The notes below the pieces were generated by a model, which saw nothing but the letters and a program-made list of their open reading frames with translations, was not told where the DNA came from and did not search any database. DNA of 9,566 bases from a bacterium (GTDB taxonomy: Bacteria; SZUA-182; DTGQ01): contig JAILZY010000116.1 of the NCBI GenBank assembly GCA_023512255.1, forward strand, positions 1-9,566. Reading direction: 5' to 3'. The first letter of the stretch is position 1. Each line of letters starts with the position of its first letter. The translations under genes were made by a program, and so were the position numbers. Below are positions 1 to 6,736 of this stretch, one piece after another.

Positions 1-74
1 ATACTATTATCTTTTACCTCAATACCCTTACCCTGCGGCTTATCTCCTCCTCCTAATTTAAACATGGGGAACAT
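1..74 (-). CDS. N-terminus of an unidentified protein, cut by the left edge
   Basis: An ATG at 74-72 opens a minus-strand frame that stays open to the window edge. It gives about 24 residues beginning MFPMFKLGGGDKPQGKGIEV. The frame has an in-frame stop upstream (TAA at 125-123), so the start lies between that stop and position 74; a second ATG at 65-63 is the alternative. The leader is A-rich with no strong Shine-Dalgarno. The residues are Gly/Lys-rich and I do not recognise the family. It is divergent from the small plus-strand gene at 160, so the AT-rich gap between them may hold promoters for both. It could be a chance ORF, since only a fragment is visible. Confidence 0.4.
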   Translation of the reverse strand, partial: MFPMFKLGGGDKPQGKGIEVKDNS

Positions 75-141
75 CTGTTTTTTTCTCTTTATACTTGAAA
101 AATTACTTATTATATTGTAAAATTAATAAAGAGTATATGAA

Positions 142-168
142 TTGTTTAATTAATAGATAATGTATAAT
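142..168 (+). promoter_or_regulatory. Candidate sigma70-type promoter
   Basis: TTGTTT (142-147) and a perfect TATAAT (163-168) are separated by 15 bases, which is short of the optimal 17. The -10 box overlaps the first possible ATG (160-162) of the small gene. If the promoter is real, translation must start later, most likely at the ATG at 187. The surrounding DNA is very AT-rich, so a chance match is possible. Confidence 0.3.
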
Positions 169-375
169 TTTATAAAGATTATTAAAATGTTATCCAATAC
201 TTATGATAAAAATAACAATTCAATCTTAATCGTATGCGAAAGCTGCGGATGTACAGCCTATCTGCTAAATAAGTTTTTGCCATCTCTTCGGGATATTACC
301 TGCGGCCAATGCGATACGAAGGGAAACTTTAAAATAGCTCTTGAGAATAAGACTGAGTGCTTGGAGTGTGAGTAA
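160..375 (+). CDS. Small putative zinc-ribbon protein with three CxxC pairs
   Basis: This is a 71-residue ORF, or 62 residues if the ATG at 187 (Met10) is used. Three CxxC pairs are visible: C26/C29 (CESC, followed by C31), C48/C51 (CGQC) and C67/C70 (CLEC, at the extreme C-terminus). The spacing of the first two pairs, with a Leu-rich stretch then an Ile-Thr-Cys knuckle, is typical of small zinc ribbons, so metal binding is a reasonable inference. No catalytic domain, membrane segment or signal peptide is seen. The choice of start is uncertain: neither ATG has a convincing ribosome binding site, and a TATAAT overlaps the first one. It faces the tail gene ending at 470, with a large hairpin between the two stops. 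The specific function is unknown. Confidence 0.55.
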   Translation: MYNFIKIIKMLSNTYDKNNNSILIVCESCGCTAYLLNKFLPSLRDITCGQCDTKGNFKIALENKTECLECE

Positions 376-379
376 AAAT

Positions 380-463
380 AAACTCAAATCACTCTCTCAT
401 GTAGTAGATGCCAAAATGAGAAGCCCGAAAATGGCATCTAATAAATGAGAGCGAATCAAGTTT
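380..463. terminator. Long imperfect hairpin between convergent genes
   Basis: The arms are 380-413 and 432-463. The inner 9 bp (TAGATGCCA/TGGCATCTA) are perfect. An internal 4-nt loop on each side leads to a CTCTCAT/ATGAGAG block, then mismatched pairs out to AAACT/AGTTT. The apical loop is about 18 nt. It sits between the stop of the plus-strand gene (375) and that of the minus-strand tail gene (470). Read on the minus strand, the hairpin runs into TTTATTTTT, as expected for a Rho-independent terminator of the tail gene. In the plus direction the T-run is weak. It may work in both directions. Confidence 0.6.
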
Positions 464-469
464 AATTAC

Positions 470-2139
470 TCAGTCCCGATTTCCCTCTATCTTCTCCTTC
501 AATTGCCGAATAGTCCCGTCTAGCTGCCGCACTGCACCCATCAGCAAGCTGATCATAGCCCGCAAAGATACATACGGCTTGCCATCAGGCCCGCGCATTA
601 TTTTACCAGTATATTTATCTTTCCCTAGAAGCCACTTAGGCAAGCTATTATCATCTATTAGCTCAAACCCTGTCCGAGGATCAAATTCCCCACTTGGTCG
701 AATATTGCAAAGCACGGCCAGATCATCAATAGGAATAATACCTCTAGGCGAGTCGCCTAGGCTACCTACATCCTCAGTTAACCTACTTATGCTATTGACA
801 GGCAACTCGCCTGTGCTATCACCATCCACAGGCGGGCCTCCTGGGCTACCATCCACAGGAGGCGGGCCGCCTGGATTATCGCCGACATCACCAGACGAGC
901 CGCCTGAATTATCTACAGGCGGGCCATCTGAGCTACCTACATCTAATCTCCTATCCATAAAATAAAAGTCGGCGACATTAAAATAATCATCAGCATAGAC
1001 ATCATCCCAGGCAGCAGTAGATTGGCCAAAATCCTGTGCCTTATGATTTGAGGGAATAATATAACCATACTGAATAAAATATTGGCGCAGATCCTGATAT
1101 CTCTTATCATAAAGCGTTAATGTAATTTGCGGGTAAGTATCTTGAAGATCCCCATCAACATCAATAGCCGCACCATTAACATTCCCTTCCCAATTGCCGC
1201 AGGTAATCCCTGCTTGCCTGTAGGCAGAGATGCTAATATCCCGAAATCTAGCATCTTGATCGCCCCACCAAGCTATGTTATAGCCGATATAGCAGTCAGT
1301 AATATTATTAGTTCCGGGCCGCAGCAAGAATCTATCCCCATCTTCATCTAAACCCATCTCAGCCGTATATGATGTTCCTTGCCATTTGATAATGCCTGGA
1401 TTAGTATTACTTCCAGCCACAGTAATATCTCCACCCGATAAAACCTTTAGCCCGCCGCTGCCTGAAATCTCTACCCCGCCCTCTGATGAAACCTTGATAT
1501 TCAGCTTACTATCGCTTTGATCCCATTTGATTCCATCGTTGCCGGCATAATTGCCAATAATCACATCGCCTTGATCAGTCCCGCCATATATGGCTTGAAA
1601 CCGTATCTGCCCATTGCTGTTATAGTCAGCCATAGATTGATTATTGATCACTAACCCGCCAGATGTTTCAGGATTAAGGCTTGTCTTCAATTCACCATTT
1701 TCGCCGATTATTAATGATCCAACAAGCTGATTTGCCCCACCGCCTTGAACGTCATTTGATCCTTGATGCACTGGCGCGGTAAGCCGATCTGTTTGAGCTT
1801 CCACTACAGTTAACTCATCAGCTGAAATATCCTCCCAATCATCCAGCGTATCAGAAAATTTCACGCATTCGATATCGGCCAGCAAATTCTCTCGAATGGA
1901 AATCTTTGTAACCATACAATCCCAGGCGATATTTTCTCCACCAAGATTGGTATCAGCTATAGTAATCATATCTCCTGGCTCTAAGGCTTGAAGCCCTAAT
2001 CGCCCCGTAAAGCTGATTGTGCGATCTCGAAGCAGTATCCGCTGTAGGGCCAATTTTGCATATATTTGAGCTTTATTGCTTCCATGTACCCATTCGGCTT
2101 TAATGGTTATATTAGACCTATTATTTGTGCTGCTTTTAG
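470..2139 (-). pseudogene. 3' part of an IS-split phage tail hub/fibre gene
   Basis: This is the C-terminal ~555 residues of a protein whose N-terminal part lies at 3654-5119. An apparent ATG at 2155 falls inside the IS terminal repeat and is not the natural start. In the 561-residue numbering from that ATG, residues 15-115 (KAQIYAKLALQR, then LEPGDMITIAD) match the style of tail-tip/hub proteins (lambda J/GTA TipJ type), where an Ala-rich helix precedes a 'L-PGD-I' beta unit. Residues 150-400 are beta-rich, fibre-like repeats (GDVIIGNYAGNDGIKWD; DFGQSTAAWDDVYADDYFNVADFYFMD). Residues 405-472 are a Gly/Pro/Ser/Asp linker of repeats. Residues 473-561 form a conserved-looking tip ending in a probable coiled coil (LLMGAVRQLDGTIRQLKEKI), loosely like S74-type intramolecular chaperone ends, but the S74 match is unproven. 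The role inferred is host recognition or penetration at the tail tip. A terminator-like hairpin follows 7 bases after the stop. Confidence 0.75.
745..937. repeat. Six in-frame 22-bp repeats inside the tail fibre gene
   Basis: Copies start at 745, 799, 829, 859, 892 and 916, each 22 bp. The plus-strand pattern is approximately cAGGCGrGC then CGCCTGnGCTAyC. Spacings are 54, 30, 30, 33 and 24 bases, all multiples of three, so every copy is read in the same frame. On the minus strand they encode GSLGDSP, DSTGELP, GSPGGPP, DNPGGPP, DNSGGSS and GSSDGPP, separated by short acidic spacers. Position 744-760 is a perfect 17-nt odd palindrome. The same unit occurs in the spacer at 5160-5181, 5403-5424 and 5489-5510. 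Confidence 0.85.
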
Positions 2140-2158
2140 CATTACAACGAGACATTCA
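2136..2158. repeat. Left end of IS: target duplication plus terminal inverted repeat
   Basis: TTAG at 2136-2139 is one copy of the 4-bp target duplication (CTAA on the minus strand). The 19-bp terminal repeat CATTACAACGAGACATTCA follows at 2140-2158. It matches the inverse of 3635-3653 at 18 of 19 positions, the only difference being the outermost base. The transposase stop codon lies 6 bases inside this repeat. Confidence 0.88.
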
Positions 2159-3653
2159 GTATTTTAGTTGAGTAAGAGTAACCGTTTTTTCCTATGAGAC
2201 AAATATGCCAAATAATTTCTCTTTTGACGATAACCTAATATTTCCAATACCCAGGGTACATCAAAAGATCGCTTTGGCAGTATTGCTGTCAATAACAAAT
2301 GCACTTGAGGGATGGTAAGCATCGGGGCTTTTTTTAACCTAAGCTGCATACGGACCAAAAAGAAATGATCCAGGATACACAAAGTCATATGGTGGTGCCA
2401 CCCCCTCCAGGTGCGCACTTCATAGTCGCCCATACCAAGGGACTGTTTGCAATCTTCAAACGTGGTCTCAATAGGCCACCTCATACTACTCATCCGTACC
2501 AGGGTCTCAAAGGGGGTACGAATTGGTGCATTGCTCAGATAGGTCTTCAGCTCATGGGTTACACAATTACGGCGCAAGATCAGCCATACTTGTGGTCCTG
2601 GCAGTTTATCGCGTACTGTCACCACCCGTAGGCAGCAAAGTCTGCAATCAGGGGGCCTTTACTGCCCTCCTTGATGATATGTCGAGACCATGCCTGATTG
2701 GGCAAGCTATCGGCTATCTCGGCTACCATTTGATGGTGTGGTTCTCCTTTTTCCACTTGTTTCCTGGTCGGTTTTCGTCCATGCCCACCCCATTGGGGCA
2801 CAAAGGTAGCAGGGGTAGTCTGCCACACTCTGGTATCATGGGGTACTTCTGCATAGTACCAGAGACCGATTCCACTCACCTTATCCAAAAAGCCGGTGTC
2901 TCGGCCAAAGAATTCATCACAGGTCAGCCAGCGATACCTCAATACCCGCTCTGCGTGGAGTGCCTCGATCATATCCCAGGCCAGTTCCTGCTTGGTTTTG
3001 AATTTGATACCCTCTGGGAGCTTGCACTTTTTTCTTTGCTGGGCATATTCTTGCTCATTGAACCACTCCAGGGGCAGGTAGAGTCGTCGATCAAGCAGCG
3101 TATAGCCCTTCTCACTTATATAGCCCAGGAACACTCCAGCCTGGCAGTTGGCTCTCTTGCCTACTTCTCCACAGTACTGCCGCTTTACTCCTGCCGACTC
3201 TTTGCCCTGCTTGAGAAAATCGCTGCCATCCACAACCAGTATCCCCTGGTCTTCTCCAAGGGACTTGTCAACTTCTTTCCAGTGCTGCCTCAAGATCGGA
3301 TCATCATCCCAACTGCCTTCTCCGATGAACTGCTGCATAGCCCGCACTGCGTTTTGATCTGCTCCCTGCAAGGCCAATACCATCGGCTCTATGGACTTAC
3401 GATCTATGTCCAACATGAGCCCCTGCAAATACTTCTGGCTCCATTCTCGATGCTCACTCCGGTAAAACAGTGGGCTGTATATAGCGTGATATTCACGCAA
3501 TTCTTCCAGAAGGTTTTGTACTTCTTCTGGCTTCAAATCTATCTTTGGTATCGTTTCTATTGCTTGTATCATCTTGTCCCCCTTTTTCGGTATGGGCAAG
3601 ATTATACCATATTTAACGCATTATTGCTGCAAAATGAATGTCTCGTTGTAATA
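2140..3653 (-). mobile_element. IS701-family insertion sequence, 1514 bp
   Basis: The element is bounded by 19-bp inverted repeats (2140-2158 and 3635-3653) and by CTAA duplications (2136-2139 and 3654-3657). A CTAA target fits the YTAR preference described for the IS701 family, and a length near 1.5 kb with one transposase gene is usual for it. The transposase is on the minus strand and is frameshifted. The element is inserted in the same orientation as the tail hub gene, whose two halves rejoin in frame once the IS and one CTAA are removed. That the inverted repeats are almost identical suggests a fairly recent insertion, or recent decay of the transposase. It could in principle still be mobilised by an intact copy elsewhere. 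Confidence 0.9.
2164..3572 (-). pseudogene. IS701-family transposase, frameshifted
   Basis: This is a DDE transposase for cut-and-paste of the surrounding IS. The 5' part runs from the ATG at 3572, preceded by AAGGGGG (3584-3578) five bases upstream; a TTG at 3599 is a weaker alternative. It reaches a TGA at 2621-2619. The 3' part continues from about 2627 to TAA at 2166-2164. Family hallmarks are LVVDGSDFLKQGKES followed by GVKRQYCGEVGKRANCQAGV (first catalytic Asp), RYRWLTCDEFFGRD (second Asp), EGSKGPLI, and RWPIETTFEDCKQSLGMGDYEVRTWRGW carrying the final Glu, although each is only a visual match. Restoring one C between 2627 and 2628 turns FAAYGW-stop into FAAYRVVTVRDKLPGP, as expected for the family, and yields about 469 residues. 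No slippery heptamer is visible at the junction, so programmed frameshifting is unlikely. A sequencing error is possible. Confidence 0.88.
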
Positions 3654-3657
3654 TTAG
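3635..3657. repeat. Right end of IS: terminal inverted repeat plus target duplication
   Basis: The terminal repeat at 3635-3653 is the inverse of 2140-2158 (18/19 identical). It is followed by TTAG at 3654-3657 (CTAA on the minus strand). The base next to CTAA is G on both outer sides in gene orientation, so a 5-bp duplication GCTAA with ends one base unequal is an alternative reading. Either reading gives the same repaired gene. Confidence 0.88.
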
Positions 3658-5119
3658 CCGCCACTACACTTTTATTTACCTGATCCTGTGGATCATCAAT
3701 AGTGGGCCGCCAGGTTACATATCCACTATCTTTTTGTTTTTCAGTAATAGTACGTTGAATTGAAAATGTGCCTGGGACAATATGGGCAGAGCCAATAGGC
3801 CTTTGGCTGGTCTTGGTTAAAACCTTAGCATAGATTTTATCCCGAATGATCAAAATCATGCCCATTAAGGTCAGCAGCTTACTGATGAGCTTCTCTCGTG
3901 GCATCCGATACCATAAGCCAATATCTACCATTAGTACCCGAGAGTTCATTATATTTGCTGCTTCTGCAAAAGAAGCACTATCTATTTTATCCGATAATCC
4001 CCATTCTGATAATATATCGCTTAATACATTAACAGGGTTGGTAAGATTATATCTATCATTGCGGGTAAATCTCATCGGTACGTCATAAATCTCTTTACCA
4101 ATTACACCCCAAAAGCCACTGGCATCATTTTCACCATCCTTATTGGCATCATCGCAAAGCACCTGCATTACCGCCCAACTGTTGCCGCCAGCATCCGTAA
4201 TTACATCCTGTTTAAAAGTATATTCAGAAACGGTATATACGGTTTTAAAATTTACCTCTTGTGGGGTTCTTACTCGATAAACAGTATAAGTTATTGGATT
4301 GCCCCCTTTGTTTCTATGAGGGCCAAGTAAATAATGATCCGTGCTGACGGTAGTCAGGTTACTGGTAAGATCATCTGATGCCTCAGTTAAGGTTACCGTA
4401 GTTATTCCTGATGAATATGAGCTTGATAATACCCAACAGGATTTCACACCCTCCACTCCACAATTGGCTAACAGGAATTGCCCCGCAGAAAACAGTGCTG
4501 TTTGATCTCCGCTTACCGTAAAAGTTTGAGCATCAACATAGGTGGCTTCTTGTGTTTTTTGAATCCACCGCACAGGGATATAGGGCACACCATAAATAAC
4601 CGGCACACATACATTATCTGCCTTCATAATATCAGTAGGGAAAAGTTCACTTACCAGCGGTGTATTGGGAAAATCGCCTTCCAGATATGGAGTAAACCAA
4701 TCTTGACACTCTAAGGTCATAACCTGATTTATGGCATAAGCTGTAACTACCTTAAAACTCCAGCTCATTAGCTCAATATAGGAGCTGCCAGGAGTAGTTG
4801 TTCCAATTAATCGGATTGTAATTGTTGCTCCTTCAAAAGCAGAAGGTCGATAACCGCTGATATTATTATTTTTAAAATTTACCGTAATGGTTATTTTGCT
4901 TGGCGCTAGGATCCCGCTTTCTGGGCTGCCCATTTGCATAGTAATTGGAGAAAAGAAAAAGACCCTAGCTTCATAGTCATTCCCGTCAAAGGTGCGCTCA
5001 ACCGTAGACCATCTAAAATCGACAGTGCCATTGCTGTCTCGATCTACATCAAATAGCCAGCCAATTTCTTTGCTTGATGCTTGCAGTATTGCTAATTGTC
5101 CACTGGTTAATGATCTCAT
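3654..5119 (-). pseudogene. 5' part of an IS-split phage tail hub/fibre gene
   Basis: The gene starts at the ATG at 5119, with a strong GGAGG at 5129-5125 five bases upstream. About 488 native residues precede the IS. The frame then reads 17 foreign residues through the IS end and stops at 3602. The sequence begins MRSLTSGQLAILQASSKEIG and has a beta-rich domain (about residues 30-150: ARVFFFSP, KITITVNFKNN, ATITIRLIG, CQDWFTPYLEGDFPNT), then 'VCVPVIYGVPYIPVRWI', a motif common in phage tail/hub proteins where a virion ring opening domain meets the next module. Residues 340-470 contain a helix/strand region (NVLSDILSEWGLSD, WYRMPREKLISKLLTLMGMILIIRDKIYAKVLTK) resembling hub domains of gp27/gpJ-like baseplate proteins. 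With the part at 470-2139 it forms one ~1043-residue gene. As an isolated fragment it would lack the receptor-binding end. The general tail-hub assignment is an inference from fold-like pattern and neighbour gene, not from a search. Confidence 0.72.
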
Positions 5120-5124
5120 TTAAG

Positions 5125-5129
5125 CCTCC
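5125..5129 (-). promoter_or_regulatory. Ribosome binding site of the tail hub gene
   Basis: GGAGG on the minus strand lies five bases before the ATG at 5119. It fixes the start of the hub gene and shows that the gene was translated independently of its neighbour 415 bases upstream. Confidence 0.75.
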
Positions 5130-5145
5130 GCATCGACAGATTGTA

Positions 5146-5197
5146 GCCACCAGCCCGCCCAGGCGAGCCGCCTAGGCTACCGGTCCGCCTGTGCCAC
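5146..5197. repeat. 52-bp direct repeat, copy 1
   Basis: This 52-bp stretch recurs at 5475-5526 with one substitution (A/G in CCTAGG versus CCTGGG). It contains the 22-bp unit (5160-5181) also found in the tail fibre gene, followed by a CGGTCCGCCTGTGCCAC half-unit. The two copies flank the rest of the spacer. Confidence 0.85.
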
Positions 5198-5276
5198 CGG
5201 CCCATCTGGGCTACCGGCCCGCCTGTGCTTTATCCTTTGTCCATTGTCAATTGCCCATTGTCCATTATCTTTGTAG

Positions 5277-5296
5277 GGGCACGGCATGCCGTGCCC
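5277..5296. repeat. 20-bp perfect palindrome
   Basis: GGGCACGGCATGCCGTGCCC is fully self-complementary. GTA before (5273-5275) and TAC after (5298-5300) extend it with one mismatched pair. Its right half supplies the GCCGTGCCC motif of the tandem array that follows. Confidence 0.85.
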
Positions 5297-5301
5297 TTAC
5301 C

Positions 5302-5376
5302 AATGATGCCGTGCCCGATCATGCCATGCCCAATCATGCCATGCCCGATCATGCCATGCCCAATGATGCCGTGCCC
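5302..5376. repeat. 15-bp tandem repeat, five units
   Basis: Five consecutive 15-bp units of the form rATsATGCCrTGCCC begin at 5302, 5317, 5332, 5347 and 5362. The two outer units are identical to each other, as are the second and fourth. There are no unique spacers, so this is a minisatellite rather than a CRISPR array. An outer CCTACC at 5377-5382 complements GTAGGGG at 5273-5279, so palindrome and array together may be one unit. Confidence 0.85.
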
Positions 5377-5474
5377 CTACCAATGATCAATACACAGTGG
5401 CACAGGCGGCCCGCCTGTGCCATCAGCCGCCTGTGGCAGTGGGTAATTGACAGCCTTTGCCACCGGCCGCCTGT

Positions 5475-5526
5475 GCCACCAGCCCGCCCAGGCGAGCCGC
5501 CTGGGCTACCGGTCCGCCTGTGCCAC
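5475..5526. repeat. 52-bp direct repeat, copy 2
   Basis: This is the partner of 5146-5197 with 51 of 52 bases identical. It carries the 22-bp unit at 5489-5510 and ends 8 bases before the stop codon of the tail component gene at 5535. Confidence 0.85.
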
Positions 5527-5534
5527 AATTATTA

Positions 5535-5951
5535 TCATTCCGTCTTTTTCCCTAGTACAACCAACACTAGGCTAGCTACTCCATAGATTTTATAATTTCG
5601 CAAGAAACTTTCCCAAGGACTGTCAAACCTCACCACATAGGTATGATTATCATATTGTGCTGGTGGCTGCCAATAAAATGTCCGGCCCATTCCGCAGCCT
5701 TTAGCATAATTATGGTAGAAGTCAAAAAGTGTGCTATGATCAGCCTCAGATAAAACCTGCCATTGCAGCCTAACTTGAAAACGGGTCTGAGTAGAGAAGA
5801 TCACCCGCTCTTCAGCTATTCCAATCCCGCGATGTATTTCAATGCTTTTCTCCCCGCTAATCACCATTATCTCTTGGGGATCGACGCTAAGCGTTCCCGT
5901 ATAATCCGGTGTCGCATTGGGAAGATAATCATACATGGTTATAATCGACAT
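5535..5951 (-). CDS. Phage tail component, 138 residues
   Basis: The ORF starts at ATG 5951 with AGGAG at 5965-5961, nine bases upstream. The protein has a beta-rich N-terminus (TGTLSVDPQEIMVISGEKSIEIHRGIG), a central 'TRFQVRLQWQVLSEADHSTLFDFYHNYAKG' segment and a C-terminal 'RTFYWQPP...HTYVVRFDSPWESFLRNYKIYGVASLVLVVLG'. An L(S/T)xxDxxxLxDFYxxxxGxxxTFYWxxP pattern followed by a strand carrying VRF is typical of small minor tail proteins placed just before the hub gene in siphophage and gene transfer agent clusters. No signal peptide or membrane segment is evident (the VASLVLVVLG end is a strand). It lies upstream of, and on the same strand as, the hub gene but is separated from it by the repeat spacer. 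No other tail gene is in the window. The exact family is not certain without a search. Confidence 0.6.
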   Translation of the reverse strand: MSIITMYDYLPNATPDYTGTLSVDPQEIMVISGEKSIEIHRGIGIAEERVIFSTQTRFQVRLQWQVLSEADHSTLFDFYHNYAKGCGMGRTFYWQPPAQYDNHTYVVRFDSPWESFLRNYKIYGVASLVLVVLGKKTE

Positions 5952-5964
5952 AGCCTTTTTCTCC

Positions 5965-5998
5965 TGCCTTGCTTTATAACCTGCCTTGCTTCATAGCC
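5965..5998. repeat. 17-bp tandem repeat, two units plus partial
   Basis: TGCCTTGCTTTATAACC (5965-5981) and TGCCTTGCTTCATAGCC (5982-5998) differ at two positions, and a degenerate third unit begins at 5999 (TGCTTTGCTGCC). It lies just upstream of the ribosome binding site of the tail component gene, whose AGGAG shares the first unit's edge. Confidence 0.7.
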
Positions 5999-6037
5999 TG
6001 CTTTGCTGCCGCGGCTTGGTGGCCTTTTCGCTAATAA

Positions 6038-6108
6038 AGTGCGCAAGCTGAGCGGACCTTAGGGCCGCACCTACAATATGATATAGCATAATTGATCCGC
6101 TGCGCACT
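6038..6108. repeat. Imperfect inverted repeat
   Basis: AGTGCGC (6038-6044) and AGCGGA (6051-6056) pair with TCCGCT (6096-6101) and GCGCACT (6102-6108). The left arm carries 6 extra bases, so the stem is 13 bp with one bulge and a loop of about 39 nt. A leader RNA structure for the tail genes or a mobile-element end are both possible. No function is shown by the sequence. Confidence 0.5.
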
Positions 6109-6495
6109 TGTGTTACGTACTTAGCGGAAGAACCACTTAGCAGATAATTTTATTGTTCTAATATCATTTTTCTCACACAAGCTTTTAATTTCAGAGATAA
6201 ACTTCTAATAATCGAAGTATACTACGCGCCGCGGACGCGGTTTAAAAATGAGCGGCTTTGCGAGAAGAAAGCATGTTTTTAGCTCTTGACGTCCCCGGGC
6301 ACTGCTTCGTTTGATTTAAAATCGAGGTTAACAAATTTTGTATTTTTTGTAACTGTTTGAAATAACGAAACTTTGCTCTACCCCTCCTCTATACTTTTCT
6401 CTATTTAACAAGATATCAAGATATAATGATTAGAATCAGGCAAAAGAAAGTGTAGGATGTGGGCTAGGGGAGATAGTGCGGGCAGGGGGCAGGGG

Positions 6496-6549
6496 AAGGT
6501 ATAAGGCTTTCCGGCAAGGCAAGTCAGGTTAAGGTATAAGGCTTTCCGG
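6496..6549. repeat. 19-bp direct repeat, two copies
   Basis: AAGGTATAAGGCTTTCCGG occurs exactly at 6496-6514 and 6531-6549, a 35-bp period. The sequence after each copy (CAAGGCAAGTCAGG versus TAAGACAGG) is also related, so a unit of about 30 bp was duplicated and then diverged. Confidence 0.8.
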
Positions 6550-6559
6550 TAAGACAGGT

Positions 6560-6587
6560 GGGGGAGGGGGCAAAGCGGGACAAGGGG
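6560..6587 (+). other. G-quadruplex motif
   Basis: Four G-runs, GGGGG (6560-6564), GGGGG (6566-6570), GGG (6577-6579) and GGGG (6584-6587), are separated by loops of 1, 6 and 4 bases. This satisfies the standard G3+N1-7 definition. Near-matches with three long runs plus GG lie at 6481-6499 and 6633-6650. It lies downstream of the GH15 gene, with the G-rich strand opposite to the transcript. Confidence 0.65.
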
Positions 6588-6736
6588 ATGGCAAATCAAA
6601 ATAAAGCTAGTCAAATTTATTTCCAGCAAAGCGGGTAGGGGAGGGGGCGGTGTCAGCCATGCTGTGATGAAATAAGATAATGGCAGTCAAAGCAGATAGA
6701 TGCAAAGTGGCGCCCTTTGAAATAGATAATGGCCTA

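Larger units (their letters stand above)
5198..5474. repeat. Repeat-filled spacer between the two tail genes
   Basis: The whole 415-bp gap (5120-5534) has no supportable gene; its core, between the 52-bp repeats, is mosaic. It contains more partial GCCTGTGCCACCGG-type units (for example 5403-5424), a CCATTGTC/CCCATTGTCCATTATC AT-rich stretch (5240-5269), a perfect palindrome and a 15-bp tandem array (both listed separately). Open frames crossing it simply translate the repeats. Genes of a tail operon normally abut, so the repeats probably arrived or expanded after the operon formed. Confidence 0.75.

Noticed and set aside
579-965. Plus-strand ORF rich in Pro/Gly/Ser
   Set aside because: It is the complement of the in-frame repeat linker of the tail fibre gene; the repeats keep this frame open as well.
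470-2155. Independent gene starting at the ATG at 2155
   Set aside because: That ATG lies inside the IS inverted repeat, there is no ribosome binding site, and the coding sequence joins the upstream half in frame.
2619-2630. Programmed frameshifting in the transposase
   Set aside because: The junction reads TAC GGG TGG with no slippery heptamer, and restoring a single C gives the expected family sequence.
2523-3683. Long plus-strand ORF (386 codons) across the IS
   Set aside because: It is antisense to the transposase, which has clear DDE family motifs, and its product shows no recognisable domain.
5302-5376. Possible CRISPR array
   Set aside because: The 15-bp units are directly adjacent with no unique spacers, and no cas gene is present.
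5191-5586. Plus-strand ORF across the spacer repeats
   Set aside because: It translates palindromes and tandem units (HAMPDHAMPN and similar) and overlaps the end of the tail component gene on the other strand.
6110-6400. Structured RNA or riboswitch in the gene-free region
   Set aside because: Some GC-rich patches are visible but I could not fit them to any known RNA family or to a consistent fold.
6405-6629. Minus-strand 74-codon ORF
   Set aside because: It is the complement of the G-rich purine tract, giving Pro/Leu low-complexity residues and no ribosome binding site.
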